A stretch of DNA of 58,550 bases, taken from positions 1 through 58,550 of the forward strand of contig NZ_JADNRA010000012.1 of assembly GCF_015709525.1 (NCBI RefSeq), written 5' to 3'. The stretch's first letter is position 1. Each line of letters starts with the position of its first letter. A model generated the notes under the pieces. It was not told the DNA's origin. It saw only the letters and a program-made list of their open reading frames with translations, and did no database searches. This document shows, piece by piece, positions 8,422 to 19,700 of this stretch. The position numbers and the translations under genes are program-made. The stretch comes from Methylocystis sp. L43 (GTDB taxonomy: Bacteria; Pseudomonadota; Alphaproteobacteria; Rhizobiales; Beijerinckiaceae).

Positions 8422-8438
8422 CTTGACCCCTTGTCAAG
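8422..8438. promoter_or_regulatory. Interrupted palindrome upstream of atp operon
   Basis: CTTGAC-CCCTT-GTCAAG, 6-bp arms with a 5-base spacer, 106 bases before the atpD start. AT-rich sequence (TTTATAAAAG) follows at 8484-8493. It could be an operator or part of the operon promoter. I cannot assign a regulator. Confidence 0.35.
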
Positions 8439-8490
8439 AACTGCTTCCTTCGATTGTCTCAGTCAATCGCTTGAACCGAATCATTTATAA

Positions 8491-10426
<1,936 letters not shown>

Positions 10427-10430
<4 letters not shown>

Positions 10431-10711
10431 TCCAGCAGCCAGAAAACCACGAGCGCCTCCATGAAGCCGTCAAGAGGCGGCGCGAACGGCGCGCGCGCTG
10501 GCGGCAGGAGGGTGAACGGCCGCTTGGCCTGAACTTGGCGATGATCGGCGTGCTCGGTTGGACGATCGTTGCGCCGACTCTGCTCGGCGTTTTCGCCGGG
10601 CGCTGGCTCGACCACCGGTTCGCCTCGGGAATATTCTGGACCTTGGGACTGCTCGTGGCCGGCCTGGCGCTCGGCTGCACCCTTGCCTGGAAGAGAATTT
10701 ACCGCGAATGA
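10427..10711 (+). CDS. atpQ: N-ATPase AtpQ (AtpI-like membrane protein)
   Basis: 94 residues from the ATG in the ATGA overlap with atpC (starts MIQQPENHERLHEAVKRR). A charged Arg-rich N-terminus precedes two transmembrane helices (LAMIGVLGWTIVAPTLLGVF and IFWTLGLLVAGLALGCTLAW). The loop GRWLDHRFASG is like the G-x-x-L-D motif of AtpI/AtpZ proteins, which are linked to c-ring assembly and cation handling. Position between atpC and atpR is diagnostic of N-ATPase operons. The function in N-ATPases is inferred by family. Confidence 0.85.
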
Positions 10712-10986
10712 CTCATGACGCCTTCCCTTCGATCGCCGGGCTCGCTTTGGCGATGGCGTGCGCCGGATTCGTCTTTGGGCGCGTCTATTTTGCCGCCTTG
10801 CGTCGAACCGCAGTGGGGATAGCCGCGGGGAACCGTTGGATGTTTCTCTTGGCCTTCACATTAGGTCGCTACGGGGCGGCGATAATCCTCTTGGGGCTTT
10901 CCGCGCAGCTCGGCGCGATTCCACTGTTGAGCATGTTTCTTGGTTTCCTCGCGGCGCGTGGGGTCGCCCTGCATTCGGCGAAGTAG
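10708..10986 (+). CDS. atpR: N-ATPase AtpR
   Basis: 92 residues from the ATG at 10708, which overlaps the atpQ stop (ATGA). Three hydrophobic helices: SIAGLALAMACAGFVFGRVY, RWMFLLAFTLGRYGAAIILL and the C-terminal LLSMFLGFLAARGVAL. AtpR is a small membrane protein specific to N-ATPases. It is thought to assist assembly of the membrane sector; this is from family knowledge and is not visible here. The 153 bases that follow before the atpB start are the only real gap in the front half of the operon. Confidence 0.85.
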   Translation: MTHDAFPSIAGLALAMACAGFVFGRVYFAALRRTAVGIAAGNRWMFLLAFTLGRYGAAIILLGLSAQLGAIPLLSMFLGFLAARGVALHSAK

Positions 10987-11139
10987 GACGAGTGACGCCA
11001 GCGCATCGGCCTTGTGTGCGCCGACCATGGAGGAAGTGATGAACCGCCAAGCGTTGAGGGTGAAAGCGGGTTACGCGGTCGAGTCGGCGAGCGGCGCGAC
11101 ACGCCAATATACGACGCCGTTAGGAGCTGGGTCATACGC

Positions 11140-12660
11140 ATGGCGCGCCGTTCGATCATTTCCTCTCTCGTCAAATCCGTGAAATCGCCTTTCGTTCGCC
11201 TGGCGCTCGCGGCGTCCCTGTGCGTCGCGACGGGCGCGACAACGTTGGCCGCGAGCGGCCCTTGGACCAGATGTCGCGGCGCCGACACCGATGCGCGGAT
11301 CGCCGGCTGCGCCGAAATCATCGCTCGCGGGAATCGAGAAGCGAAGCGCAATCAGATCATCGCCTATGTCAATCGGAGCGGCGCTTATCGAGCGAAAGGC
11401 GACTTCGCGCGCGCCATCGCCGATCTCGACAAGGCGGCGCAACTCGACCCGAAGTCGGCTTTCATCTTTGCGGAGCGCGCGTCGATCCATCTCGCGAAAG
11501 GCGATCTCGACCCTGCCATTGCAGATTACGCCAGAGCGCTGCAGCTCGACAAGAATTTGACGACGGCATACAGCGGCCGCGCCAGAGCGTATCTCGCCAA
11601 GGGCGATCTCGATCACGCGATCGCGGATTACGACCAGGCGATCAAACGCGATCCCGGGCTAGCGAGCGCCTACGACGGTCGCGGCCTGACCTTTTCCGCC
11701 AAGGGCGATCTCGACAAGGCGCTTGCCGATTTCAGCGAGGCCATAACCCTTGATCCCAAGTTCGCCGTCGCTTTCCTTGATCGGGCCAAGGTTTTTCAAA
11801 GTAAACAGGATCTCGATCGCGCGAGACAAGATCTCGAAGCGGCGTTGAAACTCGACCCCCAGCTCGCCTCGGCGCGAGAAGCGCTCGATGAAGTGAACAG
11901 GGCCATCGCGGAGAACGCCCCTGCTCCGCCCCCTGCGGCTCCGGCGGCCCCGGCTGCGCCTGCAGCGAAAGCGCCCCCGGACCGCTTGGAGCGGCCTTCG
12001 CCCCTGGCGAGCGCCGTGTTGTTCCGGATCGGTCCCGCCACTATCACGCGGGCCGTCGTGACCACCTGGGCGATCATGCTCGCCTTGACGATCTGCGCCT
12101 GGCTGATGACGCGCCGACTGCGACAGCGGAGGGATCGATCGGGAACAATTGTCGAGGTTCTCGTGACCGGCGTCATGGAGCAGATCGAGGAAGTCATCCG
12201 TACCGACCCGCGGCCTTATCTGCCATTGCTCGGCACGCTTTTCACCTTTCTCGTCGCGGCCAATCTCTCCGGCGTGCTGCCGGGCACCGAAGCGCCGACC
12301 AGTAAGCTCGAGACTCCCGCGGCGCTGGCACTCGTTGTGTTCGCATCGGTGCATTATTTCGGCGTGCGCGCGCAGGGTCTTCTCGGCTACCTCGCCAGTT
12401 TCGCCAAGCCGCGGCTGATCATGCTGCCGCTCAACATCGTGTCGCAACTGACACGGACCTTTTCGCTCATGATCCGCCTCTTCGGCAATGTCATGAGCGG
12501 CGAGTTCGTCATCGCTCTCGTTGTGGCGCTCTCCGGGCTCTTCGTCCCGATTCCGCTCATGGCCCTTGAGATTCTAGTCGGTATCGTCCAGGCTTACATC
12601 TTCACCGTGCTTGCAACCGTTTTCATAGGCGCCGCCATCGGCACTGTCGAAGCGGGCTAA
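11140..12660 (+). CDS. atpB: TPR-AtpB fusion: N-ATPase subunit a with exported TPR domain
   Basis: 506 residues; ordinary N-type AtpB has about 220-240. Residues 1-39 form a signal peptide (SPFVRLALAASLCVATGATT). Cys45 and Cys57 may form a periplasmic disulfide. Five consecutive 34-residue TPRs cover about 72-245 (repeated A-K-G-D-L-D-x-A-I-A-D-Y). An Ala/Pro linker covers 259-281. From residue 287 the sequence is canonical AtpB, PLASAVLFRIGPATITRAVV, with the essential Arg446 in SLMIRLFGNVMSGE. The chosen start (11140) has GGAG 13 bases upstream; a start at 11014 is possible in frame but adds non-protein-like residues. Subunit a begins on the periplasmic side, so the fusion is topologically sound. 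No frameshift or stop separates the parts. Confidence 0.9.
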   Translation: MARRSIISSLVKSVKSPFVRLALAASLCVATGATTLAASGPWTRCRGADTDARIAGCAEIIARGNREAKRNQIIAYVNRSGAYRAKGDFARAIADLDKAAQLDPKSAFIFAERASIHLAKGDLDPAIADYARALQLDKNLTTAYSGRARAYLAKGDLDHAIADYDQAIKRDPGLASAYDGRGLTFSAKGDLDKALADFSEAITLDPKFAVAFLDRAKVFQSKQDLDRARQDLEAALKLDPQLASAREALDEVNRAIAENAPAPPPAAPAAPAAPAAKAPPDRLERPSPLASAVLFRIGPATITRAVVTTWAIMLALTICAWLMTRRLRQRRDRSGTIVEVLVTGVMEQIEEVIRTDPRPYLPLLGTLFTFLVAANLSGVLPGTEAPTSKLETPAALALVVFASVHYFGVRAQGLLGYLASFAKPRLIMLPLNIVSQLTRTFSLMIRLFGNVMSGEFVIALVVALSGLFVPIPLMALEILVGIVQAYIFTVLATVFIGAAIGTVEAG

Positions 12661-12669
12661 GGGGGTTCC

Positions 12670-12912
12670 ATGGACTTGAAGCTGATCAGCATCATCGGCG
12701 CAGTCATCGCCGTCTCCTTTGGCTCCATCGGGCCGGCGATTGCAGAAGGACGCTCGGTAGCCGCCGCCATGGACGCGATCGCCCGTCAGCCAGAGGCGGC
12801 CGGCGCCATTTCGCGCACGCTTTTTGTTGGGCTCGCCATGATCGAAACCATGGCGATCTATTGCTTGGTGGTGGCGCTTCTGTTGCTATTCGCCAACCCA
12901 TATACGGGCTGA
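12670..12912 (+). CDS. atpE: N-type ATPase subunit c
   Basis: 80-residue hairpin of two helices that forms the rotor ring. Helix 1 has a carboxylate in GPAIAEGRS (Glu26) and helix 2 has the ion-binding Glu59 in MIETMAIYC with Thr60 and Tyr64. The polar loop is RQPEA (39-43). The Glu26/Glu59/Thr60/Tyr64 pattern is the one on which N-ATPases were proposed to be sodium pumps; proton use has also been argued for N-type rings, so ion choice is open. It starts 9 bases after atpB behind GGGGG. Confidence 0.95.
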   Translation: MDLKLISIIGAVIAVSFGSIGPAIAEGRSVAAAMDAIARQPEAAGAISRTLFVGLAMIETMAIYCLVVALLLLFANPYTG

Positions 12913-12914
12913 CA

Positions 12915-13655
12915 ATGCAATTCGATTGGTGGACGCTCGGGCTCCAGACGGTCAATTTCGGCATCCTCGTCTGGCTCATGCGCCGTTTCCTATACGAACC
13001 GGTGCTACGCATGCTTGATGCGCGCCACGCAGAGATCGAAAAGCAATACGCCGAGGCCCGCGCGGCCGAAGACAAGGCGAAAGACCAACTCGCCTCCATC
13101 GAGGCCGAATTCAAGGACATCGCCAAAGAGCGCGAGGCCACGCTCCGGACTGCCGCGGCGCAAGCGGAGGAGGAGGCGCAAGCGCGGCGCGCTCAGGCCG
13201 AAGTCGAAGTCGCCACGCTCCTAGATGCGGCGCGCAAGACGCTCGCCACGGAGCGAGCCACGGCCCTCGCCGAGGCGCGAAACTTGGCGCTCGATCTCGG
13301 CGCCGATATCGCGCTTCGGCTCCTCGCCGATGCGCCGACGAAGTTGCAGTCGGAGGCATGGCTCGAACAGATCGACGAATATCTCGAAGGGCTTTCGAAA
13401 GCCGAGATGGAAGGCCTCGTTCGTCAGTTCGGGGATAGCGCGGGCCTCACCGTGGCCACGGCTTCGGCGCTCGAGTCGGAAACGGCCGAAACGTGGCGCG
13501 CCCGTCTCCGTCGACGGTTCGGCGATGCGGTGGATATCACCTTCATCGTCGACCCCAACCTCGTTGCTGGGGCGGAGCTGCGCTTGCCGAACGCCAATTT
13601 GAGCTTTTCGTGGCGGAGCGCGCTCGCGACCGCGCGGTCGGAGATCAGGGCTTAA
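12915..13655 (+). CDS. atpF: N-type ATPase subunit b with delta-like C-terminus
   Basis: 246 residues from ATG at 12915, two bases after the atpE stop. One N-terminal membrane helix (LQTVNFGILVWLMRRFLYEP), then a long Ala/Glu/Lys-rich coiled coil (about 35-130), then a C-terminal domain (about 130-246) ending LRLPNANLSFSWRSALATA. N-ATPase operons lack a delta gene, and the long b subunit carries a delta-like end; the same is seen here, since no atpH is present. The stop overlaps the atpA start (TAATG). Confidence 0.93.
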   Translation: MQFDWWTLGLQTVNFGILVWLMRRFLYEPVLRMLDARHAEIEKQYAEARAAEDKAKDQLASIEAEFKDIAKEREATLRTAAAQAEEEAQARRAQAEVEVATLLDAARKTLATERATALAEARNLALDLGADIALRLLADAPTKLQSEAWLEQIDEYLEGLSKAEMEGLVRQFGDSAGLTVATASALESETAETWRARLRRRFGDAVDITFIVDPNLVAGAELRLPNANLSFSWRSALATARSEIRA

Positions 13656-15187
13656 TGGCGACGCTTGCTGAAGATCTGCGCAATTCGATTGATCGAGCCC
13701 GTGGCTCCATCGGCGAATTAGCGCTCGAACCGCAAATCGAATGGATTGGTCGGGTCGCGCAAGTCGGCGATGGTGTGGCGATGGTCTCTGGACTACCCGA
13801 AGCGAGGCTCGACGAGCTGCTCGTGTTCGAAGGCGGCGTTCGCGGCCTAGCGGTCGATCTCGGCGAGCACATGATCGGATGCATGCTGCTGGGCGACGCC
13901 AGCGGAATTTCCGCTGGAAGCGTCGTGCGCGGGACGGGCGAGGTGGCGCGCGTCCCCGTCGGCGAAGCGCTGCTCGGCCGCGTCGTCGACGCGCTCGGCG
14001 CGCCACTGGACGGCGGCGGTCCGGTCGCAGCCGATGCCTTCGCGCCGATGGACCAGCCCGCGCCTGCGATCGTCGATCGCGCGCTCGTCACGCGACCGCT
14101 GGCGACGGGGCTTCTGGGGGTGGACGCGATGATCCCGCTCGGTCGCGGGCAGCGCGAACTGATTATCGGCGACCGAGCGACGGGGAAGACCGCCATCGCC
14201 GTCGACACGATCATCAATCAGCGTTCCAGCGACGTGATATGCGTTTACGCCGCGGTCGGCCAAAAGGCCTCGTCGGTCGCGCAGGTGATCGAATCGGTGC
14301 GCCGGTACGGCGCGCCGGAACATTGTCTTTTCGTTATCGGAGCAGCCGACGCGGCGCCGGGCCTGCAATGGTTGACCCCCTATGCGGCCTGCGCCATGGC
14401 CGAATATTTCATGTCGCGCGGCCGCGACGTGCTGTTGGTGATCGACGATCTCACCAAACATGCGGCGGTCTATCGTCAGGTCTCTCTGCTGCTGCGCCGG
14501 CCGCCAGGACGCGAGGCCTATCCGGGAGACATTTTCTACATCCATTCGCGCTTGCTCGAGCGAGCCGCGAAACTTGCGCCCGAGCTCGGCGGCGGATCGC
14601 TGACGGCGCTGCCGATAGCCGAGACTCAGGCCGGCAACATAAGCGCCTATATTCCGACCAATCTGATTTCGATAACCGACGGCCAAATCTATCTCGACCC
14701 GCGCCTCTTTCACGAAGATCAAAAGCCAGCGGTCGACGTCGGCAAGAGCGTATCGCGCGTTGGCGGCAAAACGCAGGCCGCGACACTCAAAACGCTTTCC
14801 GAGAGTTTGCGGCTGGAATACGCCCAATTTCTCGAACTCGAAATGTTCACCCGTTTCGGCGGCATGCTCGATGAACGCACGCGCAAAGTAATCGAGCACG
14901 GCAGGCGCATCCGCGCCGTACTCAGCCAACAACAATTTGCGCCGCTGCCGCTCGGCGAGCAGGTGGCGTTACTGTTGGCGCTGAGCGAAGGCGTGCTCGA
15001 TGGCGTGTCGCTCGATCGAGTGGCAGTGTTCCGAGCGAAGCTTGGACGTTGGTTGATGGAACGTTGCCCCGAGATCGCCGCGCTTGACGATCGAACAGAG
15101 GCGCTGCGGGACGAACTCCGCACACGCCTCAAAGCGTCGCTTGAAGCGCTGGCCGGTTCGCTCGGAGCAACAGGCGATCCGCTATGA
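13655..15187 (+). CDS. atpA: N-type ATPase subunit alpha
   Basis: 510 residues, regulatory nucleotide-binding subunit of F1. Walker A GDRATGKT at 172-179, Walker B VLLVIDDLTKHAAVYRQVSL, and the arginine-finger region ISAYIPTNLISITDGQIYL. A longer frame begins at 13493, but the first 54 codons lie inside atpF and are not alpha-like, so the ATG in TAATG is chosen. The C-terminal helical part (LRLEYAQFLELEMFTRFG) is typical. The stop overlaps the atpG start (ATGA). Confidence 0.97.
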   Translation: MATLAEDLRNSIDRARGSIGELALEPQIEWIGRVAQVGDGVAMVSGLPEARLDELLVFEGGVRGLAVDLGEHMIGCMLLGDASGISAGSVVRGTGEVARVPVGEALLGRVVDALGAPLDGGGPVAADAFAPMDQPAPAIVDRALVTRPLATGLLGVDAMIPLGRGQRELIIGDRATGKTAIAVDTIINQRSSDVICVYAAVGQKASSVAQVIESVRRYGAPEHCLFVIGAADAAPGLQWLTPYAACAMAEYFMSRGRDVLLVIDDLTKHAAVYRQVSLLLRRPPGREAYPGDIFYIHSRLLERAAKLAPELGGGSLTALPIAETQAGNISAYIPTNLISITDGQIYLDPRLFHEDQKPAVDVGKSVSRVGGKTQAATLKTLSESLRLEYAQFLELEMFTRFGGMLDERTRKVIEHGRRIRAVLSQQQFAPLPLGEQVALLLALSEGVLDGVSLDRVAVFRAKLGRWLMERCPEIAALDDRTEALRDELRTRLKASLEALAGSLGATGDPL

Positions 15188-16029
15188 CGCGGCTTGTCGA
15201 GATCCAGTCGCATATCGGCGGCATGGGCGAGCTTCGCGACATCGTCGGCGCCATGCGCTCACTTGCTGGCTTGCGCCTGCAGGAGGCGCAGCGCGCGCTC
15301 CCCGGGGTTCGTCGCTATACGGAGGCGGTCGCGGCTGGGCTCGCCAGCACGCTGCTCCTCATGGCCGAGCCGGAGCCGGCGAAGGCTGCGGAGGGCAGGC
15401 GCGCGCTCGTACTTTGCACTGCCGAACATGGCTTCGTTGGCGGCTTCAATGAACGTCTGATCGGGGACGCCAAGGCAAATCTCGATCCGGGTGACGCCTT
15501 GTTCGTAATCGGCAGCCGGGGCGCGGCGCTGGCGCTCGAACGCTTGCAGCCGCCTGTCTGGACGCATCCAATGGCGAGCCGAGGCGCCGGGGCGCCGGAA
15601 ACGATCCGTCGGCTCATGGACGCGCTCTATCACGGGATTGCCCATGGCGGCGTCGGCCGCGTCGAGGTGATGTTCTACCGTTACCGTCAGGGCGGCTCGC
15701 CCACGATCGAGCGGCGCTTGCTGCTGCCGCTCGATCTCGCCATGCTTTCGGCCAAACAACCACGCCAGCCGCCACTTCATAACCTGCAGCCGATACCCCT
15801 TCATGAAAAGTTGATGGCGGAATATGTCTTCGCGCTCCTGACCGAGGCGGCGGTTGAATCGATCGCAAGCGAGAACGCCGCGCGCTTCGCCGCCATGGAA
15901 TCCGCCTATGACAATGTGTCGAAGAAGCTCGAGGAGTTGCGCCAAGAGGCTAATCAGGCCCGCCAATCGGAGATCACTACCGAGCTCATCGACCTCATTA
16001 CCGGCGCCGAAGCGCTGAACAACGGATGA
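15184..16029 (+). CDS. atpG: N-type ATPase subunit gamma
   Basis: 281 residues, the rotating central stalk. The N-terminal helix reads LVEIQSHIGGMGELRDIVGA and the C-terminal helix NAARFAAMESAYDNVSKKLE, which is the conserved catch region. The middle Rossmann-like part (LVLCTAEHGFVGGFNERLI) matches the family. The N-terminal helix lacks the usual basic start of housekeeping gamma, as in other N-type gammas. It is the last gene of the operon; about 150 bases without a clear terminator separate it from the next gene, which is on the opposite strand. Confidence 0.93.
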   Translation: MTRLVEIQSHIGGMGELRDIVGAMRSLAGLRLQEAQRALPGVRRYTEAVAAGLASTLLLMAEPEPAKAAEGRRALVLCTAEHGFVGGFNERLIGDAKANLDPGDALFVIGSRGAALALERLQPPVWTHPMASRGAGAPETIRRLMDALYHGIAHGGVGRVEVMFYRYRQGGSPTIERRLLLPLDLAMLSAKQPRQPPLHNLQPIPLHEKLMAEYVFALLTEAAVESIASENAARFAAMESAYDNVSKKLEELRQEANQARQSEITTELIDLITGAEALNNG

Positions 16030-16179
16030 GTTCGCGCGCCATCGCGTCGTCTCTCCAGACGGTCTCACGACCTTGCGCGATTGACGGTGAGCCTTTCCCA
16101 ACGAAACCCTCTGCCTGCGACGGAAGCGCGTAATTTCGATGGGACCCCGCTCGTCGTGTCTCAAATATGTTACCTTCGG

Positions 16180-16521
16180 TTACCTCCGCCCTCTATATAG
16201 ATAACGATGGCTCGTGGGATGCTGAATCTCTGGCAACTCGAGGAAGGCGCGAATTACGTTCAAGTGGAGAAGAGCCTTGTGCTCCTCGCCCTCTGCGCAG
16301 AGACGGTCGGCCTCGTGCAGGTGGACGCGCATAGATGTGACAGCCGCCTGAATGTGCTCATGGCGGCCGACGCCCTTGGAGAGCGAGCTTGGCTTGCTTC
16401 CAGGCTCAAGTCGTAGAGCTGCCCAATCGCTCTTCGTTTTCTCGATTTCCGAACGACAGTCGGCATAAGCGGTCCCTACACCCGCCGCAAGAATACCGGC
16501 AGCTAGAATAAAAGCCTTCAT
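16180..16521 (-). CDS. Small secreted protein, unknown
   Basis: 113 residues. The start at 16521 is preceded by GCGAGGAG. A signal peptide (MKAFILAAGILAAGVGTAYA) is followed by a mature helical part with two Cys and several His (RHEHIQAAVTSMRVHLHEAD). It lies 197 bases downstream of cusA on the same strand and may be the last gene of the copper-efflux group, but no motif ties it to metal. Not recognised beyond exported protein. Confidence 0.6.
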   Translation of the reverse strand: MKAFILAAGILAAGVGTAYADCRSEIEKTKSDWAALRLEPGSKPSSLSKGVGRHEHIQAAVTSMRVHLHEADRLCAEGEEHKALLHLNVIRAFLELPEIQHPTSHRYLYRGRR

Positions 16522-16718
16522 CCCATACTCCTCGCCTACTGCGCCTAGGGCGAATTTTAGTCGTTATGCTTGCTTGAGCCTAATACAGCGAAGCTAGCGA
16601 ACAAGCCTGTTTGGTAGGCGCATTGCTTAGCTATCAGTCGCCGCTGCTGAAGTCAGGCCGAAATGAACATTTATCACGAGTATTACGACTGAATGTGAAC
16701 CAGAGCCGAGTTCATTTT

Positions 16719-19700
16719 TCACTTAACGGCTGCATGCGCGTGCCGCACGTCGCTCCACCATTTCCAAAGGACATAGATGGCCGGATAGATCAACAGCTCT
16801 AGGATAAAACTCGTGACGACCCCGCCCACCATCGGGGCGGCGATCCGCTTCATCACGTCAGACCCCGTCCCGCTGCCCCACATGATGGGCAGGAGCCCCA
16901 TCAGGATCGCGAGAACCGTCATCATTTTCGGCCGAACGCGCTGAACGGCGCCTTCCATCACAGCGCCTTCCAGTTCGCCGATGCTGTTCATTCGGCCCTC
17001 CCGCTTCCAGCGTTCAAAGGCCACATCCAAATACAGAAGCATCACCATGCCGGTTTCGGCGTCCACACCGGCCAGGGCGATGATCCCCACCCAAACCGCC
17101 ACGCTGAGATGATAGCCCAACAGCCACAACAGCAGAAACGCGCCGACTAAGGAAAAAGGGACAGCAGTCAGCACGATGAGCACTTTAGGCAGCGACCGAG
17201 CGTTCAGGTAGAGCAGCACGGCGATGAGGGCCAGCGTAATCGGGATGACATATTTCAGCATCCGCCCCGCCCGCTGCATTCCTTCGAACGAGCCGCTCCA
17301 TTCCAGCCTGTAGCCCGGAGGCAGCTTAACCATCTCGGCGACCGCCTTTCGGGCGTCATCCATGTAGCCGCCGGTGTCCCGACCCGCCACATCCACATAG
17401 ACGTAGCCGACAAGCTGCGCCGCTTCGCTCTTAATCAAGGTCGGGCCATCCACGAAACGCAGTTCAGCCAATTCTTCTAAGGGCACTTGAGTCCCCGTCG
17501 GCGTGGCGACCAGCACCCGTCGCAACTTGCCAAGATCGTCGCGTAATTCGCGCCCATAGCGGACGTTCACTGGGAAGCGCTGGCGGCCCTCGATCGTTTG
17601 CGTGAGATTGGCGCCGCCCACCGCCGCCACGATGACGTCCTGCACGTCCATCACCGATAGCCCATAGCGGGCGATGGCCGCACGATCGATGTCGAAGTCC
17701 AGGTAATAGCCTTGGCTCACGCGTTCGGCGAAGGCGCTTCGCGTGCCCGGGACCGAGCTCACGGCGGCTTCAACTTGCGTGAGTATCCGCCCTATTTCCG
17801 CAAGGTCCGGCCCAAACACTTTCACCCCGATGGGAGTCCGAATGCCGGTGGAGAGCATGTCGATGCGCGCTTTGATCGGCATGGTCCAACTGTTGGAGAA
17901 GCCCGGGATATTCGTTTTCAGCGCCTGGTTCATTTCGCCGATGAGCTTCTCGGAGGTCATGCCCTTGCGCCACTGGTCCTCGGGCTTGAGGGAGATAACT
18001 GTCTCGACCATTTCGAGCGGCGCGGGGTCGGTGGCGCTATTGGCCCGCCCGGCCTTGGCGAAGACGGTGGCGACTTCTGGGAAGTCCATCAAAATCTTAT
18101 CCTGCTCCTGGATGGTCTGCTTCATCGTCTGGATCGACGACCCCGGCAGCGTCGCAGGCATGAAAAGGATCGATTCCTCCCACAGCGGCGGCATGAATTC
18201 GCTGCCCAGACTGGCGTAGATCGGCACGATCGCGGCAATAGCGAGTAGCGCCACGATGACCATCGCGTAACGGAATTTCAACGCTAGCTTGGCGACCGGC
18301 TGATAGATCCAAATCAAGAAGCGGTTGATCGGATTTGCTTCTTCAGGTGGAAGCTTGCCGCGGATCAGCAGCACCATAAGGAACGGCGTGACGGTGATCG
18401 ACAGGATCGCCGCAAAGAACATGCTGAACGACTTGGTGTAGGCGAGCGGCTTGAATAACCGCCCCTCCTGGTCCTGAAGGGCAAAAACCGGCAGGAAACT
18501 TACGGTGATAATCAAAAGCGAGAAGAATAGCGACGGCCCCACCTCCCTGCCGGCTTCGATCACGACTTCGAGCCGCGGGCGACGCTCTTCGGGAGGCTTT
18601 GCCTGCTCACGCTCGATGTGTTTGTGGGCGTTCTCGATCATTACGATGGCAGCATCCACCATCGCCCCGATGGCGATGGCGATGCCGCCCAAGCTCATGA
18701 TGTTGCTCGTGAGCCCGATCCATTGCATCGCCACCAACGCCATCAGGACCGCCAGGGGGAGCGTAATGATCGCGACAAGGGCGCTGCGGAGGTGGAACAA
18801 GAACACCAGGCAGACCAGGCTGACGATGATGCCCTCCTCGATGAGCTTCTCGCGCAGCGTCTCCACCGAGTGCTTGATAAGCTCGGAGCGGTCATAGGTG
18901 ACGACCAGCTCCACGCCTTCAGGCAAGGATGGTTGGACCGTGTCCTTGATCACTTCTTTGACGCGGTTCAACACGTCATAGACGCTAACGCCATAGCGGA
19001 CCACGACAATGCCGCCAGCGACATCGCCCATGCCATTGAGGTCCGCCACTCCCCGGCGGATGTCCGGGCCGATCTGGACGAACCCTACGTCCCGCACGAG
19101 AATGGGCGTCCCGTCAGACTGCGCCCCCACCGCCACGTTCTCAATGTCGGCGGGCTTCTGAATATAGCCTCTGCCGCGCACCATGTATTCTTTGCCCGTG
19201 AACTCCAATACCCGCCCGCCGACCTCTTGATTGCTTCGGCGAACTTGTTCGACCACCTTATTGATCGGTATCCTGTACGCCAGCAGCTTGTCCGGATCGA
19301 TCGTGACCTGATATTGCTTCACGAGGCCGCCGACGGCGGCCACTTCCGCTACACCCGGAACGGCTCGAATTTGGTATTGGACCTGCCAATCCTGCAACGT
19401 CCGAAGATCGGCCAACGAGTGTTTGCCTGTCTTATCGATCAGGGCGTATTCAAACGCCCATCCAACGCCGGTCGCGTCCGGTCCGAGCTTGGGTGAAACG
19501 CCCGGCGGCAGCTTGCCGGCCATGCCGCTGAGATATTCCAAAACCCTGGTGCGCGCCCAATAGAGATCCGTACCATCTTCGAAGATCACATAAACCAGGG
19601 ACTCGCCATAGAAGCTGCTGGCCCGAACCGCTTTGACATGGGAAGTGGAGAGAAGCTGCGTGACGATCGGATAGGTGATTTGGTCTTCAATGATATTGGG

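Noticed and set aside
11659-12447. 262-residue minus-strand frame opposite the TPR-AtpB gene
   Set aside because: Antisense shadow of repeats and linker; no motifs.
13847-14935. 362-residue minus-strand frame opposite atpA
   Set aside because: Antisense shadow; Arg/Asp-rich composition without motifs, and atpA is intact.
18618-19496. 292-residue plus-strand frame inside cusA
   Set aside because: Shadow of cusA; His/Asp-rich only because of codon complementarity.
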